Assembly (NCBI GenBank): GCA_000432855.1
Contig: HF990833.1
Span: 1 to 28,006, forward strand
DNA: 28,006 bases
Source of the DNA: Firmicutes bacterium CAG:822
GTDB lineage: Bacteria; Bacillota_I; Bacilli_A; RF39; UBA660
Direction: 5' to 3'
Shown: positions 15,801 through 23,156 of the stretch, piece after piece
Layout: each line of letters opens with the position of its first letter
How positions within the stretch are numbered: the stretch's first letter is position 1
The notes under the pieces: model-generated
Database searches by the model: none
Told to the model about the DNA's origin: nothing
Seen by the model: only the letters and a program-made list of their open reading frames with translations
Program-made: the position numbers and the translations under genes

Positions 15801-17663
15801 TTATTTAGTAAAAGTAGCGTCACATGAAGCATCATATGAAACATTTCCGGCATTATCTTCAGCTCTGAAATTGTCATCAAAAGTAACAGGTAAATAGCTG
15901 TAAGAATAGCGCCACTTACCTTTACACTGAGCATCAGGAATCCAATTGCATATTGGAGATCTTGATGTACCAGCATATTTAGATGCTCTCCAGTATTGGT
16001 AAATTTCTTTTATTCCAGATAAATTATCTGATTTAATTATATTTTCATTAAATCCCCATGATGAACCAGTAGCTTTAAATGTAGTAGAACAGTTTTGTGC
16101 GCCATTACAATTTGAACTTGTTATTCTTAAACCCATAACTACTGAGACTGTACAGTAAGGTGTGCTTGGTTTGGTCCAATCTATATTTACGATTAAATTT
16201 AATTCATTACTAACATTACCAGCATTGTCAATAGCTCTAAAATAATTATTATGCTTTCCTTCGCCGATTGAATATGAGGAAACATTTCCTTCATCATACC
16301 AGGTACCACTTCCATTAGAACGATATTGTACTTTTGCGATACCGCTAGTAGAGTCTGCTGGATTAAGCACTCTTGATACGGCACTTCTACTCCAAGTATT
16401 TTGAGTATAATTACTACCGTTTGGTAATTTTAAGGTTGCTGTTATGGTTGGCTTTGTAGCATCCTTTTTAATATCTAGTGTACATTTTCCTGTATTTCCT
16501 GCAGCATCTTTAACATAACCATAGTAAGTTATTCCAGCTGTATCAGCTGTTTGTGTAGCAGTTTTTTGTCCATTGTAGGTTGCTGTTAATGATGGGACAA
16601 TTCCATAACTGCTAACTCCACTACCATCGTCATCATAATTTAAATCTAATTTAACATTGCTTACATACCAGTTATTATTACCTAGGGTACCAGAGCCTAC
16701 TGTTATATTACATGTTGGTGCTATTGTATCTATTTTATCTATTTTGAATTGACTATTTGCCGTACTATCACTTATGTTGCCAGCTTTATCTTTAACCCAA
16801 AGGTAATAGGTTCCTTCATCAAGATTAGTTAATTCAATTGACTTTTCGCCTTTTTCATAATTAACACTAACCCATCCACTAGCATTTTCAGCAGGTGTGG
16901 TGTTAGATTTACTTAAATAATATCCAGCGATTCCACTTATACCGTCATAAACTGTTGCGGTTGCTGTTTTAGCTTTATTACTCCATTCACTTGGTGTTGA
17001 AACTTTTCTAACAACTGGTTTTTCACTATCGATGTTTACGATGTTTATTTTTGAAGTAATAATGTTATTCCCTTTTAGTCTAGCTTCTAATTGTCCTATT
17101 TTAGTAAAAGTTAATTTAATGTTTCCACCATCATCAGCACTACTATCTCTTGTCCATGAACCACCATCTATACGATGAGAAGCTTCAAAATTACCATCTA
17201 CTTTAGGATAAACTATAGTTACTTTTCTTTGCTTTACCCAGCTGCTTCCGCTTGGTTCTATTATAAAATCAATCATCGGCAAAGCTGATATTTCCTTACA
17301 TTCTGCCCCTTCTTTTATTTCATACTCTGAATTGCCACTACTATATATTGTTACCATGACTGATTTATTTGATATATCTTTCCCTGTATTTACATCTATT
17401 ACAGGAGATGATAATTTTCCGTCATCTATTAAACTTTGTATAGTTATACAATATCGTCCACTTTTTCCTGGTGGATAAATTTCTGGATGTTCTTTTACAT
17501 ATTGCTCAGTGGCATTAAAAATAAGTTCATTTTCCGTATCTTTTGCTTCATCACCACTATTTGATAATCTATTAATTATTCCTGGGATAATTAATAGTAA
17601 TAATAAGGCGATTATTACTATAACTCCTAATAATTCAGCTAATGTAAACCCTGTTTTTTTCAT
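15801..17663 (-). CDS. Giant type IV prepilin-like protein with tandem Ig-like domains
   Basis: This 620-residue protein opens with a class III (prepilin) leader: MKKTG cleaved before FTLAELLGVIVIIALLLL, with Glu at mature position 5 (E10) and a long hydrophobic helix to about residue 30. The pilin-like globule (to about 130) is followed by at least four Ig-like repeats, recognisable by D-x-x-x-P-T/V openings and DNAGN or DKAGN turns, and a Cys-rich C-terminal module (from about 500). Ordinary pilins have 130-200 residues, so this is a pilin-adhesin fusion that could sit at a pilus tip or in the cell envelope. No prepilin peptidase, ATPase or platform gene lies in the window. The ATG at 17663 has SD AGGAGGT, so the longer 17711 start is rejected. 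Confidence 0.88.
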   Translation of the reverse strand: MKKTGFTLAELLGVIVIIALLLLLIIPGIINRLSNSGDEAKDTENELIFNATEQYVKEHPEIYPPGKSGRYCITIQSLIDDGKLSSPVIDVNTGKDISNKSVMVTIYSSGNSEYEIKEGAECKEISALPMIDFIIEPSGSSWVKQRKVTIVYPKVDGNFEASHRIDGGSWTRDSSADDGGNIKLTFTKIGQLEARLKGNNIITSKINIVNIDSEKPVVRKVSTPSEWSNKAKTATATVYDGISGIAGYYLSKSNTTPAENASGWVSVNYEKGEKSIELTNLDEGTYYLWVKDKAGNISDSTANSQFKIDKIDTIAPTCNITVGSGTLGNNNWYVSNVKLDLNYDDDGSGVSSYGIVPSLTATYNGQKTATQTADTAGITYYGYVKDAAGNTGKCTLDIKKDATKPTITATLKLPNGSNYTQNTWSRSAVSRVLNPADSTSGIAKVQYRSNGSGTWYDEGNVSSYSIGEGKHNNYFRAIDNAGNVSNELNLIVNIDWTKPSTPYCTVSVVMGLRITSSNCNGAQNCSTTFKATGSSWGFNENIIKSDNLSGIKEIYQYWRASKYAGTSRSPICNWIPDAQCKGKWRYSYSYLPVTFDDNFRAEDNAGNVSYDASCDATFTK

Positions 17664-17681
17664 TCTAGTACCTCCTATTAT

Positions 17682-17711
17682 ATTATATCTTGATTTGAAT
17701 ATAATTTTCAA
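17682..17711 (-). promoter_or_regulatory. Promoter of the prepilin operon
   Basis: The minus strand has TTGAAA (17706-17711), an 18-bp spacer and TATAAT (17682-17687), just upstream of the SD and ATG of the prepilin-like gene. Confidence 0.75.
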
Positions 17712-17754
17712 TACCTATTTTTAAATTATTAATTTTTTTTTTAATTAAATATAA

Positions 17755-17783
17755 TTGTATATTAAAAAAGTTTAGTGTATTAT
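17755..17783 (+). promoter_or_regulatory. Possible promoter of the rodA/ftsW-type gene
   Basis: TTGTAT (17755-17760), a 17-bp spacer and TATTAT (17778-17783) precede the ATG at 17801. A start near 17790 would leave a very short leader that just includes the SD GGTGAT. The AT-rich sequence makes chance matches common. Confidence 0.4.
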
Positions 17784-17800
17784 ATTTAATGGTGATGATT

Positions 17801-18931
17801 ATGAAGAATATCTCAAAATATAAGATGGATAAATCTATATTGATCCCCATTTTAATTTTTGCGATTATTAGTATTGTAACCTTGTATGGTGCAAATAGTA
17901 TACTTCCTAGTACTATGGACCATTTAGTTACTAATCAAATAATTTGGTATATTGCTGGCTTTGTTATTGTATATTTAATAATGACTGTTGGTAATACTTA
18001 TATATATAGGATGAGTTGGCTATTATATGGTATTGGCATTTTGTCATTAGTCGGACTTTTTTTCTTTGGAAAAACTATTAATGATGCAACATGCTGGTAT
18101 GAGATAAAAGGTATCGGTACTCTTCAACCAAGTGAGTTCATGAAAATTATTTTAATTATTGTAAATGCATCGATGATATCTAAATTTAACGAGGAATTTC
18201 CTAATCCGAGTATCAGAGAAGAACTAATGTTTTTAATTAAAATAGCAATAGTGGTTTTAGTCCCTAGCATACTTACATTTATGCAACCAGATACTGGAGT
18301 GGTATTAATATATTTATTAATTACTTTTGTAATGTTATTTATTTCAGGAATTAGATATAGATGGTTTTTGATAATTATAGGTGTGGCAGTATTCTTTGTA
18401 GCTTTAGTTTTAGGCATTTATTTTATCAGTCAAGATTTATTTATAAAAATATTTGGAACTAGCTTCTTTTTAAGAGTTGATAGACTTTTAGATTGGTCTA
18501 ACCAAAGTGGATATCAATTAGAAAACAGTTTAAGTGCAATAGGATCGGCTGGTTTATTTGGACATGGACTGACAACTAACCCAATTTATTTTCCAGAAGC
18601 TCAAACAGATTTTATATTTGCTGTTTATGCAAGCCATTTTGGTTTTATTGGTTCAGTATTTCTATTAGCCTTACTTGCACTGTTTGATATTAGGTTAATA
18701 ACTCTTGCTTTAAAAACTAATAAACTTGTTAATAAATATGTAATCGCTGGAATTGTGGGTATGCTTATATATCAGCAAATTCAAAATATCGGAATGACTT
18801 TTGGACTATTACCAATAACTGGTATTACACTACCATTTATAAGTTATGGCGGGTCTAGTTTACTTAGTTATATGTTGGCTATGGGACTTATATTTAATAT
18901 TTCTAATGAAGAAATGCGATATACAAATTAA
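17801..18931 (+). CDS. rodA: SEDS-family peptidoglycan glycosyltransferase, RodA/FtsW type
   Basis: This 376-residue polytopic membrane protein of the SEDS family polymerises lipid II into glycan strands together with a class B PBP. Evidence: about ten hydrophobic helices; LQPSEFMKI near residue 105, the family's conserved Q/PSE(F/L)xK segment; QTDFIFAVYASHFGFIGS, where the Asp corresponds to the catalytic Asp of RodA; and the C-terminal signature LPFISYGGSSLLSYMLAMG. The usual EE(L)GFIG is SHFGFIG here, a small divergence. RodA is preferred over FtsW because the N-terminus is short and no division genes are near, but this is not decisive. The ATG at 17801 behind SD GGTGAT is preferred to the ATG at 17789. 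It is transcribed alone, divergently from the prepilin operon. Confidence 0.9.
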   Translation: MKNISKYKMDKSILIPILIFAIISIVTLYGANSILPSTMDHLVTNQIIWYIAGFVIVYLIMTVGNTYIYRMSWLLYGIGILSLVGLFFFGKTINDATCWYEIKGIGTLQPSEFMKIILIIVNASMISKFNEEFPNPSIREELMFLIKIAIVVLVPSILTFMQPDTGVVLIYLLITFVMLFISGIRYRWFLIIIGVAVFFVALVLGIYFISQDLFIKIFGTSFFLRVDRLLDWSNQSGYQLENSLSAIGSAGLFGHGLTTNPIYFPEAQTDFIFAVYASHFGFIGSVFLLALLALFDIRLITLALKTNKLVNKYVIAGIVGMLIYQQIQNIGMTFGLLPITGITLPFISYGGSSLLSYMLAMGLIFNISNEEMRYTN

Positions 18932-18960
18932 AAGAGAAAAAATGAATTTTCTCTTTTTAA
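18930..18960 (+). terminator. Terminator of the rodA-type gene
   Basis: AAAAGAGAAAA (18930-18940) pairs with TTTTCTCTTTT (18947-18957), with the T run included in the 3' arm. It starts at the stop codon. The following bases up to 19069 show no gene or clear element. Confidence 0.8.
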
Positions 18961-19069
18961 TTTAAGATTCTATTGGTCTTTCGGTTGAATAAAATCATAA
19001 AAGCTTAATATTAGTATATGACTTTTTTGATTATTAGCTATTCACTATGACATATACAAATTATTGTGC

Positions 19070-19138
19070 AAAAAAAACAGCTCTGTAAGAACTTTTACGA
19101 AATTAAAAATTTCATAAAATTATTCTTCTGTAGCTGTT
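19070..19138 (-). terminator. Terminator of the rpmF operon, overlapping the rpmF 3' end
   Basis: On the minus strand, AACAGCT inside the last rpmF codons (19132-19138) pairs with AGCTGTT (19076-19082). Inside this, AAGAA pairs with TTCTT, and a strong inner hairpin pairs TTTTA-GAAAT type arms (about 19093-19119). An eight-T run (19070-19077) follows. The stem therefore uses coding sequence. Confidence 0.7.
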
Positions 19139-19311
19139 TCTTTTGCGATAACTTCCTTACCTCTATAAGTTCCACAATTTTTACATACACGATGTGGTTT
19201 AACAGGCGCTCCACATTTTGGGCATACTGTAACAGTTTTTGCACTTATTTTGTAATGAGTACGACGCATTCTTCCACTAGTTTTACTAACTTTTCTTGCT
19301 GGTACGGCCAT
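19120..19311 (-). CDS. rpmF: 50S ribosomal protein L32
   Basis: This 63-residue L32 begins with the conserved MAVPARKVSKTSGRMRRTH and has the zinc-ribbon Cys pairs C30-x2-C33 and C43-x2-C46. These show the zinc-binding (C+) form rather than the zinc-free paralogue. It is a structural protein of the large ribosomal subunit. It starts 11 bp after the yceD stop with a strong SD (AGGAGGTG), in the common Firmicutes yceD-rpmF arrangement. Length and composition are typical. Confidence 0.98.
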   Translation of the reverse strand: MAVPARKVSKTSGRMRRTHYKISAKTVTVCPKCGAPVKPHRVCKNCGTYRGKEVIAKETATEE

Positions 19312-19322
19312 GATAACACCTC

Positions 19323-19781
19323 CTATAATAAATCTTTTAACTTAGCGAGGCTATTATTTGCCTTTGGTTCGCTATCAGTTATATGTTCCCAACCGTCGCC
19401 TTTGGTTTTCATATTTTTAGCCTTAGGGCTGACGACTTTCATGGGAATTTCCATTAATATATTTTCCCATATTATCGGTAAAATATCAATAGTTTTTTGG
19501 TTTTTTTTGAAGTTTTCCGTTATTTCATTTAAATTTTCTTTGACTTCTAAAGCAAATGGGTAATCTACTGGTTCTAAAGTAAGGTTACAAGGTAAAACCA
19601 TTTTGCCTTTGAGATTTAACGTTAAAAAATATTCATCTAAGTTGGAAGTTATTTCACCTTTAACTTCGATTTCATCCATGCTTAGTATCCCAGCTTTTTC
19701 TAAGTCTTCCTTTGGAAAAGCTACTTTAGTATCGATGATAATTTTAGGTTTTGTATTTAAAAAACTTAAATCAATTTCCAT
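19323..19781 (-). CDS. yceD: YceD / DUF177 family protein (23S rRNA accumulation factor)
   Basis: This 152-residue protein is identified by its position upstream of rpmF and by family features: a beta-rich middle with VKGEITSNLDEYFLTLNLKGKMVLPCNLTLEPVDYPF, where the usual CDRCLEPV motif is reduced to CNLTLEPV (one Cys), followed by an acidic stretch and a C-terminal NSLAKLKDLL helix. In Escherichia coli, YceD helps 23S rRNA accumulate. It is cytoplasmic. The ATG has SD GGTGAT and a near-consensus promoter directly upstream. The loss of the second Cys is a small divergence from the consensus. Confidence 0.88.
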   Translation of the reverse strand: MEIDLSFLNTKPKIIIDTKVAFPKEDLEKAGILSMDEIEVKGEITSNLDEYFLTLNLKGKMVLPCNLTLEPVDYPFALEVKENLNEITENFKKNQKTIDILPIIWENILMEIPMKVVSPKAKNMKTKGDGWEHITDSEPKANNSLAKLKDLL

Positions 19782-19796
19782 GAAATCACCGTAAAC

Positions 19797-19825
19797 ATTA
19801 TATATTATTTTTTGTTTGAGTGCAA
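19797..19825 (-). promoter_or_regulatory. Promoter of the yceD-rpmF operon
   Basis: The minus strand has TTGCAC (19820-19825), a 17-bp spacer and TATAAT (19797-19802), 16 bp before the yceD ATG. Confidence 0.82.
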
Positions 19826-19874
19826 ATTAGTATGTTTTTTTTATTTTTAGGTAAACTATTTTTAGGTGGTTCTT

Positions 19875-20369
19875 ATGAACATTTTAATATATATAGCTAT
19901 ATTTGTATTTAAAATAATCGAAGATGCTTTAGCAACTTTAAGATTAATTATCGTTAGTAATGGGAAGAAAAAATTGGGGGCTATTTTACAGTTTGTCGTA
20001 ACATTAATATGGATTATATTAACTGGAACCGTTTTAATGGGACTGCAAAAAGATATTTTTAAAGCAATAGCTTTTGCGTTTGGAGCTTTATTTGGTTCAT
20101 ATTTAGGTAGTGTCTTAGAAGAGAAAATGGCACTTGGAACAAATGCTTTTATGGTGGAAATAAAAAACGATAAAGCAAATGAACTTATAAGAATTTTAGA
20201 AAAAGAGAAATTTCAAATTTCAAAGATTAAAAGTGGGAATGATGGAAAAATAATTTTAATGATTACTGGTGCTAGAAAACAAACCAACAAAATAGTTAAA
20301 ATTATTAAGAAAATTGATGATAAAGCTATAATATTGAGTGAAAAAGTTAAAATTGTTCCTGCTCTTTAA
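19875..20369 (+). CDS. UPF0316 / DUF5698-DUF2179 membrane protein
   Basis: This 164-residue protein has three N-terminal hydrophobic segments (about residues 1-16, 36-56 and 60-80) and a small soluble C-terminal domain (about 95-164) with the ferredoxin-like DUF2179 pattern (NAFMVEIKN, then LEKEKFQISKIKSGNDGKIILMITGARKQ). This is the arrangement of UPF0316 proteins such as Bacillus YebE. Their function is unknown; DUF2179 resembles small regulatory domains. The ATG at 19875 with SD AGGTGG is preferred to a GTG at 19866. Its 3' end overlaps the convergent glycerophosphodiesterase gene by 23 bp. Confidence 0.85.
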   Translation: MNILIYIAIFVFKIIEDALATLRLIIVSNGKKKLGAILQFVVTLIWIILTGTVLMGLQKDIFKAIAFAFGALFGSYLGSVLEEKMALGTNAFMVEIKNDKANELIRILEKEKFQISKIKSGNDGKIILMITGARKQTNKIVKIIKKIDDKAIILSEKVKIVPAL

Positions 20370-20979
20370 TAAATTTATATATTTGTTTTGGTTTATCAGT
20401 TATAATGTTTTCATATTTATCTATTTTATCTAATTCTTGACGAGTATTAATCGTCCATCTAAAAGTTTCTTTTGTTGGAATGGATTTACGGTATGAATAA
20501 TTAATAGAGTTAAAGTCAAAATTATTATTTAAATACTTATTATTTATTTTTACACTAATAATTAGACCGCTTTTTATTTTATATTTTGATTTAAAGTGTT
20601 TTATAAATTTATAGTTAAAACTACAGATATAATAATTTAAATTATATCTTTTTATTATACCAATTAACTTCTTAGACATAATTTTAATATCTTTGTCATC
20701 CACTTTAATTTCTATCATGATTATTTTATTATTGTGGACATTATTTAGGATTTCCTCTAATGTGTTTAAACCTAATTTTTGTAGTTTAACCGCATTTGTA
20801 TGTCTTATATAATTTCCATTATAAAATGGATCGTGATTAATGATTAGTTTATTATCTTTAGTTAATCTTATATCAAATTCAACACCGTCAGTATATTTAT
20901 CATTTAAACTACTTATAATGGCTTCTAGGCTATTTTCTTTATGAACTCCATCATTACCTCTATGAGCAATTATCTTCAT
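20347..20979 (-). CDS. Glycerophosphodiester phosphodiesterase
   Basis: This 210-residue GDPD-family enzyme would hydrolyse deacylated phospholipid glycerophosphodiesters to glycerol-3-phosphate and an alcohol. Motifs: HRG at residues 6-8, EN at 15-16, GVEFDIRLTKD with metal ligands E34 and D36, the catalytic NHDP with H49, IEIK at about 92-95, and the C-terminal WTINT and ITDKP. It has no signal peptide, so it is cytoplasmic, and it is slightly shorter than the usual 240 residues. No good SD precedes the ATG. Upstream lies a 387-bp gene-free region with a promoter, a structured RNA and several hairpins, which may form its leader. The stop is inside the convergent UPF0316 gene. Confidence 0.93.
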   Translation of the reverse strand: MKIIAHRGNDGVHKENSLEAIISSLNDKYTDGVEFDIRLTKDNKLIINHDPFYNGNYIRHTNAVKLQKLGLNTLEEILNNVHNNKIIMIEIKVDDKDIKIMSKKLIGIIKRYNLNYYICSFNYKFIKHFKSKYKIKSGLIISVKINNKYLNNNFDFNSINYSYRKSIPTKETFRWTINTRQELDKIDKYENIITDKPKQIYKFIKEQEQF

Positions 20980-21024
20980 AATATATTTTATTTTTTAGTA
21001 TTTGTTTTATACAATCAAGTAGAG

Positions 21025-21119
21025 AAAAATAATTAACTTTTAATTATTGTGTCCTCTCACACTACCTAGCCGTATGCCATGCATGGCACACAAAAATGGC
21101 CGCTTTAAAGCGACCTAGG
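21025..21119. other. Cluster of perfect palindromes between the small RNA and the GDPD gene
   Basis: CCTAG (21065-21069) can pair with CTAGG (21115-21119) and enclose two perfect palindromes: TGCCATGCATGGCA (21075-21088) and CGCTTTAAAGCG (21101-21112; GG/CC extend it). On the minus strand the latter is followed by ATTTTTG. Closer to the GDPD gene, AATAATTAA (21028-21036) and TTAATTATT (21040-21048) form a third hairpin followed by a T run on the minus strand. The 20980-21366 interval has no convincing ORF. The hairpins could be leader-RNA structures, remnants of a mobile element or processing sites; the sequence does not decide. Confidence 0.5.
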
Positions 21120-21122
21120 AGT

Positions 21123-21234
21123 AAAAAGTGAGTAGAATACTCACAAAGAAATTATATTCCCCTTGCCCAACCCTCGAATATTACTATTCTACCAACTAGA
21201 TAATTTCTTTATTATGAATTTTTTATTTGTTGTT
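21123..21234 (-). ncRNA. Candidate structured small RNA or riboswitch-like leader with terminator
   Basis: Read on the minus strand, an 11-bp helix (21200-21210 with 21145-21155) closes a three-way junction. One arm is a short hairpin whose loop has GTTGGTAGAA; the other pairs ATATTC with GAATAT around a G-rich loop (GAGGGTTGGGCAAGGG). Immediately after the closing helix comes a 7-bp hairpin with loop TTC (21128-21144) and TTTTT, an intrinsic terminator. The first arm contains GTAGAATA (21185-21192), which is exactly complementary to TATTCTAC in the terminator (21132-21139), so an antiterminator fold is possible. A promoter (21241-21269) would give a transcript of about 112 nt. I do not recognise it as tRNA, 6S, SRP RNA or a known riboswitch. 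The next gene downstream is the GDPD gene. Confidence 0.55.
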
Positions 21235-21240
21235 TATTTA

Positions 21241-21269
21241 ATTATAAAACATTTTTAAACATATGGCAA
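21241..21269 (-). promoter_or_regulatory. Promoter of the candidate small RNA / GDPD leader
   Basis: The minus strand has TTGCCA (21264-21269), a 17-bp spacer and TATAAT (21241-21246). No protein start follows within 260 bp, which supports an RNA product or a long leader. Confidence 0.75.
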
Positions 21270-21366
21270 CTTTTTTGCTGATTTTTTGTATTTTTTATAT
21301 ATCTATATAGCTTTACAATTAAAAGTAGGTCATATAAAGTGCAACAGAAAAACAAACTCTTGCTTG

Positions 21367-22053
21367 TTATCCTCTTTTATTCATATATGGTTTAACTTTG
21401 TTATAAACTATTTGATTTATTGCTTCAATATCTTTCGGTTTGCCATTTTCGGCACATTCAATGGTTACAAAATTATATTTTTTAGCAAGTTCTAGATATG
21501 ATATTTCGGCTTGTTCTAGATGTTTTCCATCCTTTTCATGGCCATCTGCTTTTTCCCTCCGATGTCTTTTTAGTTCTTCGGCAACTTTAGTAGGCATATG
21601 AAGGAAAATTGTGAGATCTGGTTTTGGTAGTTCCATTAAATCAAATTCTAATTTATCTAGCCAATTGTACATATCTTTTCTCTCCTCTTGGTCGATAATC
21701 TTTCCACCTTGATGAGCCATATTGGAATAGATATATCTATCTAAAATAACATTATATCCTTGTTCTAATAAAAAATTTATTTTACCAATATTATATTTAC
21801 GATCGGCAGCATAATATAAAGATGCAACTTTAGGATCAACTTTAGTAGCTCCTTCTTCAAAATAACATTTGTCAAAGCCTTCTTTACCTAGGTAAGGTCC
21901 ACCTATGATTCTGCCGGTTGGTGAATTATAGTTTGGGAAAGAAAAATTTTGTACTTGATAACCCTCTGCTCTTAATTTTTGAATTAATAAATTAGTTTGA
22001 GTCTCTTTTCCAGAACAGTCTGTTCCTTCAATGGTTATTAATTTTCCTTGCAT
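21367..22053 (-). CDS. tmk: Thymidylate kinase
   Basis: This 228-residue P-loop kinase phosphorylates dTMP to dTDP. The Walker A loop is GTDCSGKET at residues 10-18, and the DR(Y/F) motif is LDRYIYSN at about 110-117. A basic lid HRREKADGHEKDGKHLE lies at about 166-182, with its Arg residues outside the P-loop. The Cys within the P-loop and the longer lid resemble the variant Tmks seen next to thyA in some Firmicutes and phages rather than the E. coli type. The ATG has SD AAAGGAGA. It is the last gene of the lepA-thyA cluster, directly after thymidylate synthase, so consecutive steps of dTTP synthesis are encoded together. Only a weak hairpin follows the stop. Confidence 0.93.
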   Translation of the reverse strand: MQGKLITIEGTDCSGKETQTNLLIQKLRAEGYQVQNFSFPNYNSPTGRIIGGPYLGKEGFDKCYFEEGATKVDPKVASLYYAADRKYNIGKINFLLEQGYNVILDRYIYSNMAHQGGKIIDQEERKDMYNWLDKLEFDLMELPKPDLTIFLHMPTKVAEELKRHRREKADGHEKDGKHLEQAEISYLELAKKYNFVTIECAENGKPKDIEAINQIVYNKVKPYMNKRG

Positions 22054-22086
22054 ATTTTATCTCCTTTATTTAAAATGCGATAATGC

Positions 22087-23151
22087 CTATTGGGCTAGTG
22101 GAAATCTAATTTTTCCATGATGTTTATAATTTAGTAATTTAACATCTTTACATTCTTTAGAACTATCAAAGTCAAAGAAATCAGTAACTTTAGGATTTAA
22201 CCATAGCTCTGGTGCTTTTAAATCTTCTAGTTCTTCACCACGGCGAATTTGTTCCTTTATACCTTCGATTTGGTTGACATAAATATGAGCATCTTTAATA
22301 CTCCAATCTAGGGTACCAGGTTTTAAGTTAGTAACCCTAGCTAGCATATTTAATAAAACGGAATATTGAGTTACATTAAAAGGGAGTCCTAGTGGAACAT
22401 CACAACTTCTCTGATGAACCCAAGCGTTTAATTTTCCATCAGTTACATCCCATTCACTAGACCAGACACAAGATGGTAGAACGGCAGTATTAACATAATC
22501 ATCTTGCCATAAGCTCATAACATTACGTCTATCATTTGGATTTGTTTTTAAATTGTTGATTAAATTTTGGACCATTTCAAATTTACCGACAATATATCCA
22601 TATGCGGTTCCAATGGTATGAGCATACTGTTTACCATAAAATTTGGCAGTTTTGATGTTTTTCTTAACCGTTTCATGGTCTGGAAACATTTTTAAACTAT
22701 TTTCTTCACTTAAACTTTTAGCCGTTAAAATATTTCCGTTTTCATCACGTTTATAGTCTAATTTTCCATTATGATTATGAACAGGAACACTATATGGATC
22801 TAAAACAGGCACTTCACGATCTTTATCATATGGTGTTTGTTCACTTGGAGCTTCATAAATACGATAAATTCCATCTTCATCGACTTCCCATTCATCCCAA
22901 ATGTGAACATTTCTTTCCTGTAACCATCTGACATCATTACTCTGGTTTTGATAAATCCAAAGCATTTCTAAAACAGCTTGTCTTATAAATAACTGTTTAG
23001 TGGTTAAAATTGGAAACTCTTCTTCTAGGTCAAAGTGAAAATGATGTGATGGTACTTTGATTGTATTTACTCCTGTTCTATTTTCAACTTCTGTGCCCTC
23101 TTTTAGTATTCTTTTACATAATTCGAGATAATCTTTATCCCATTTAGCCAT
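22087..23151 (-). CDS. thyA: Thymidylate synthase (ThyA type)
   Basis: This 354-residue enzyme methylates dUMP to dTMP with methylenetetrahydrofolate. Conserved parts are the NRTGVNT opening, FPILTTKQLF, WDEW, GTAYGY, the catalytic Cys228 in LPSCVWSSEW, QRSCDVPLGLPFNVTQYSVL, and DAHIYVNQIEG. The motif around the Cys differs from the usual LPPCH (His replaced by Val). The protein is about 90 residues longer than E. coli ThyA, with an insertion in the middle (about residues 80-170), as in a subset of long bacterial and phage ThyA enzymes. The ATG at 23151 lies 8 nt after SD GAGGAG; a GTG 9 bp further upstream abuts that SD and is rejected. It follows the HD gene by 5 bp and precedes tmk. Confidence 0.95.
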   Translation of the reverse strand: MAKWDKDYLELCKRILKEGTEVENRTGVNTIKVPSHHFHFDLEEEFPILTTKQLFIRQAVLEMLWIYQNQSNDVRWLQERNVHIWDEWEVDEDGIYRIYEAPSEQTPYDKDREVPVLDPYSVPVHNHNGKLDYKRDENGNILTAKSLSEENSLKMFPDHETVKKNIKTAKFYGKQYAHTIGTAYGYIVGKFEMVQNLINNLKTNPNDRRNVMSLWQDDYVNTAVLPSCVWSSEWDVTDGKLNAWVHQRSCDVPLGLPFNVTQYSVLLNMLARVTNLKPGTLDWSIKDAHIYVNQIEGIKEQIRRGEELEDLKAPELWLNPKVTDFFDFDSSKECKDVKLLNYKHHGKIRFPLAQ

Positions 23152-23156
23152 TTTAA

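Noticed and set aside
17664..17711. Longer start of the prepilin-like gene at 17711
   Set aside because: It runs through the promoter and SD, and the class III leader requires the short MKKTG start.
21145..21210. Possible tRNA: outer helix, GTTGGTAG like a D-loop and TTCGA like a T-loop
   Set aside because: There is no anticodon arm, the TTCGA lies in a stem rather than a T-loop, and the spacing of positions 8-26 does not fit any tRNA.
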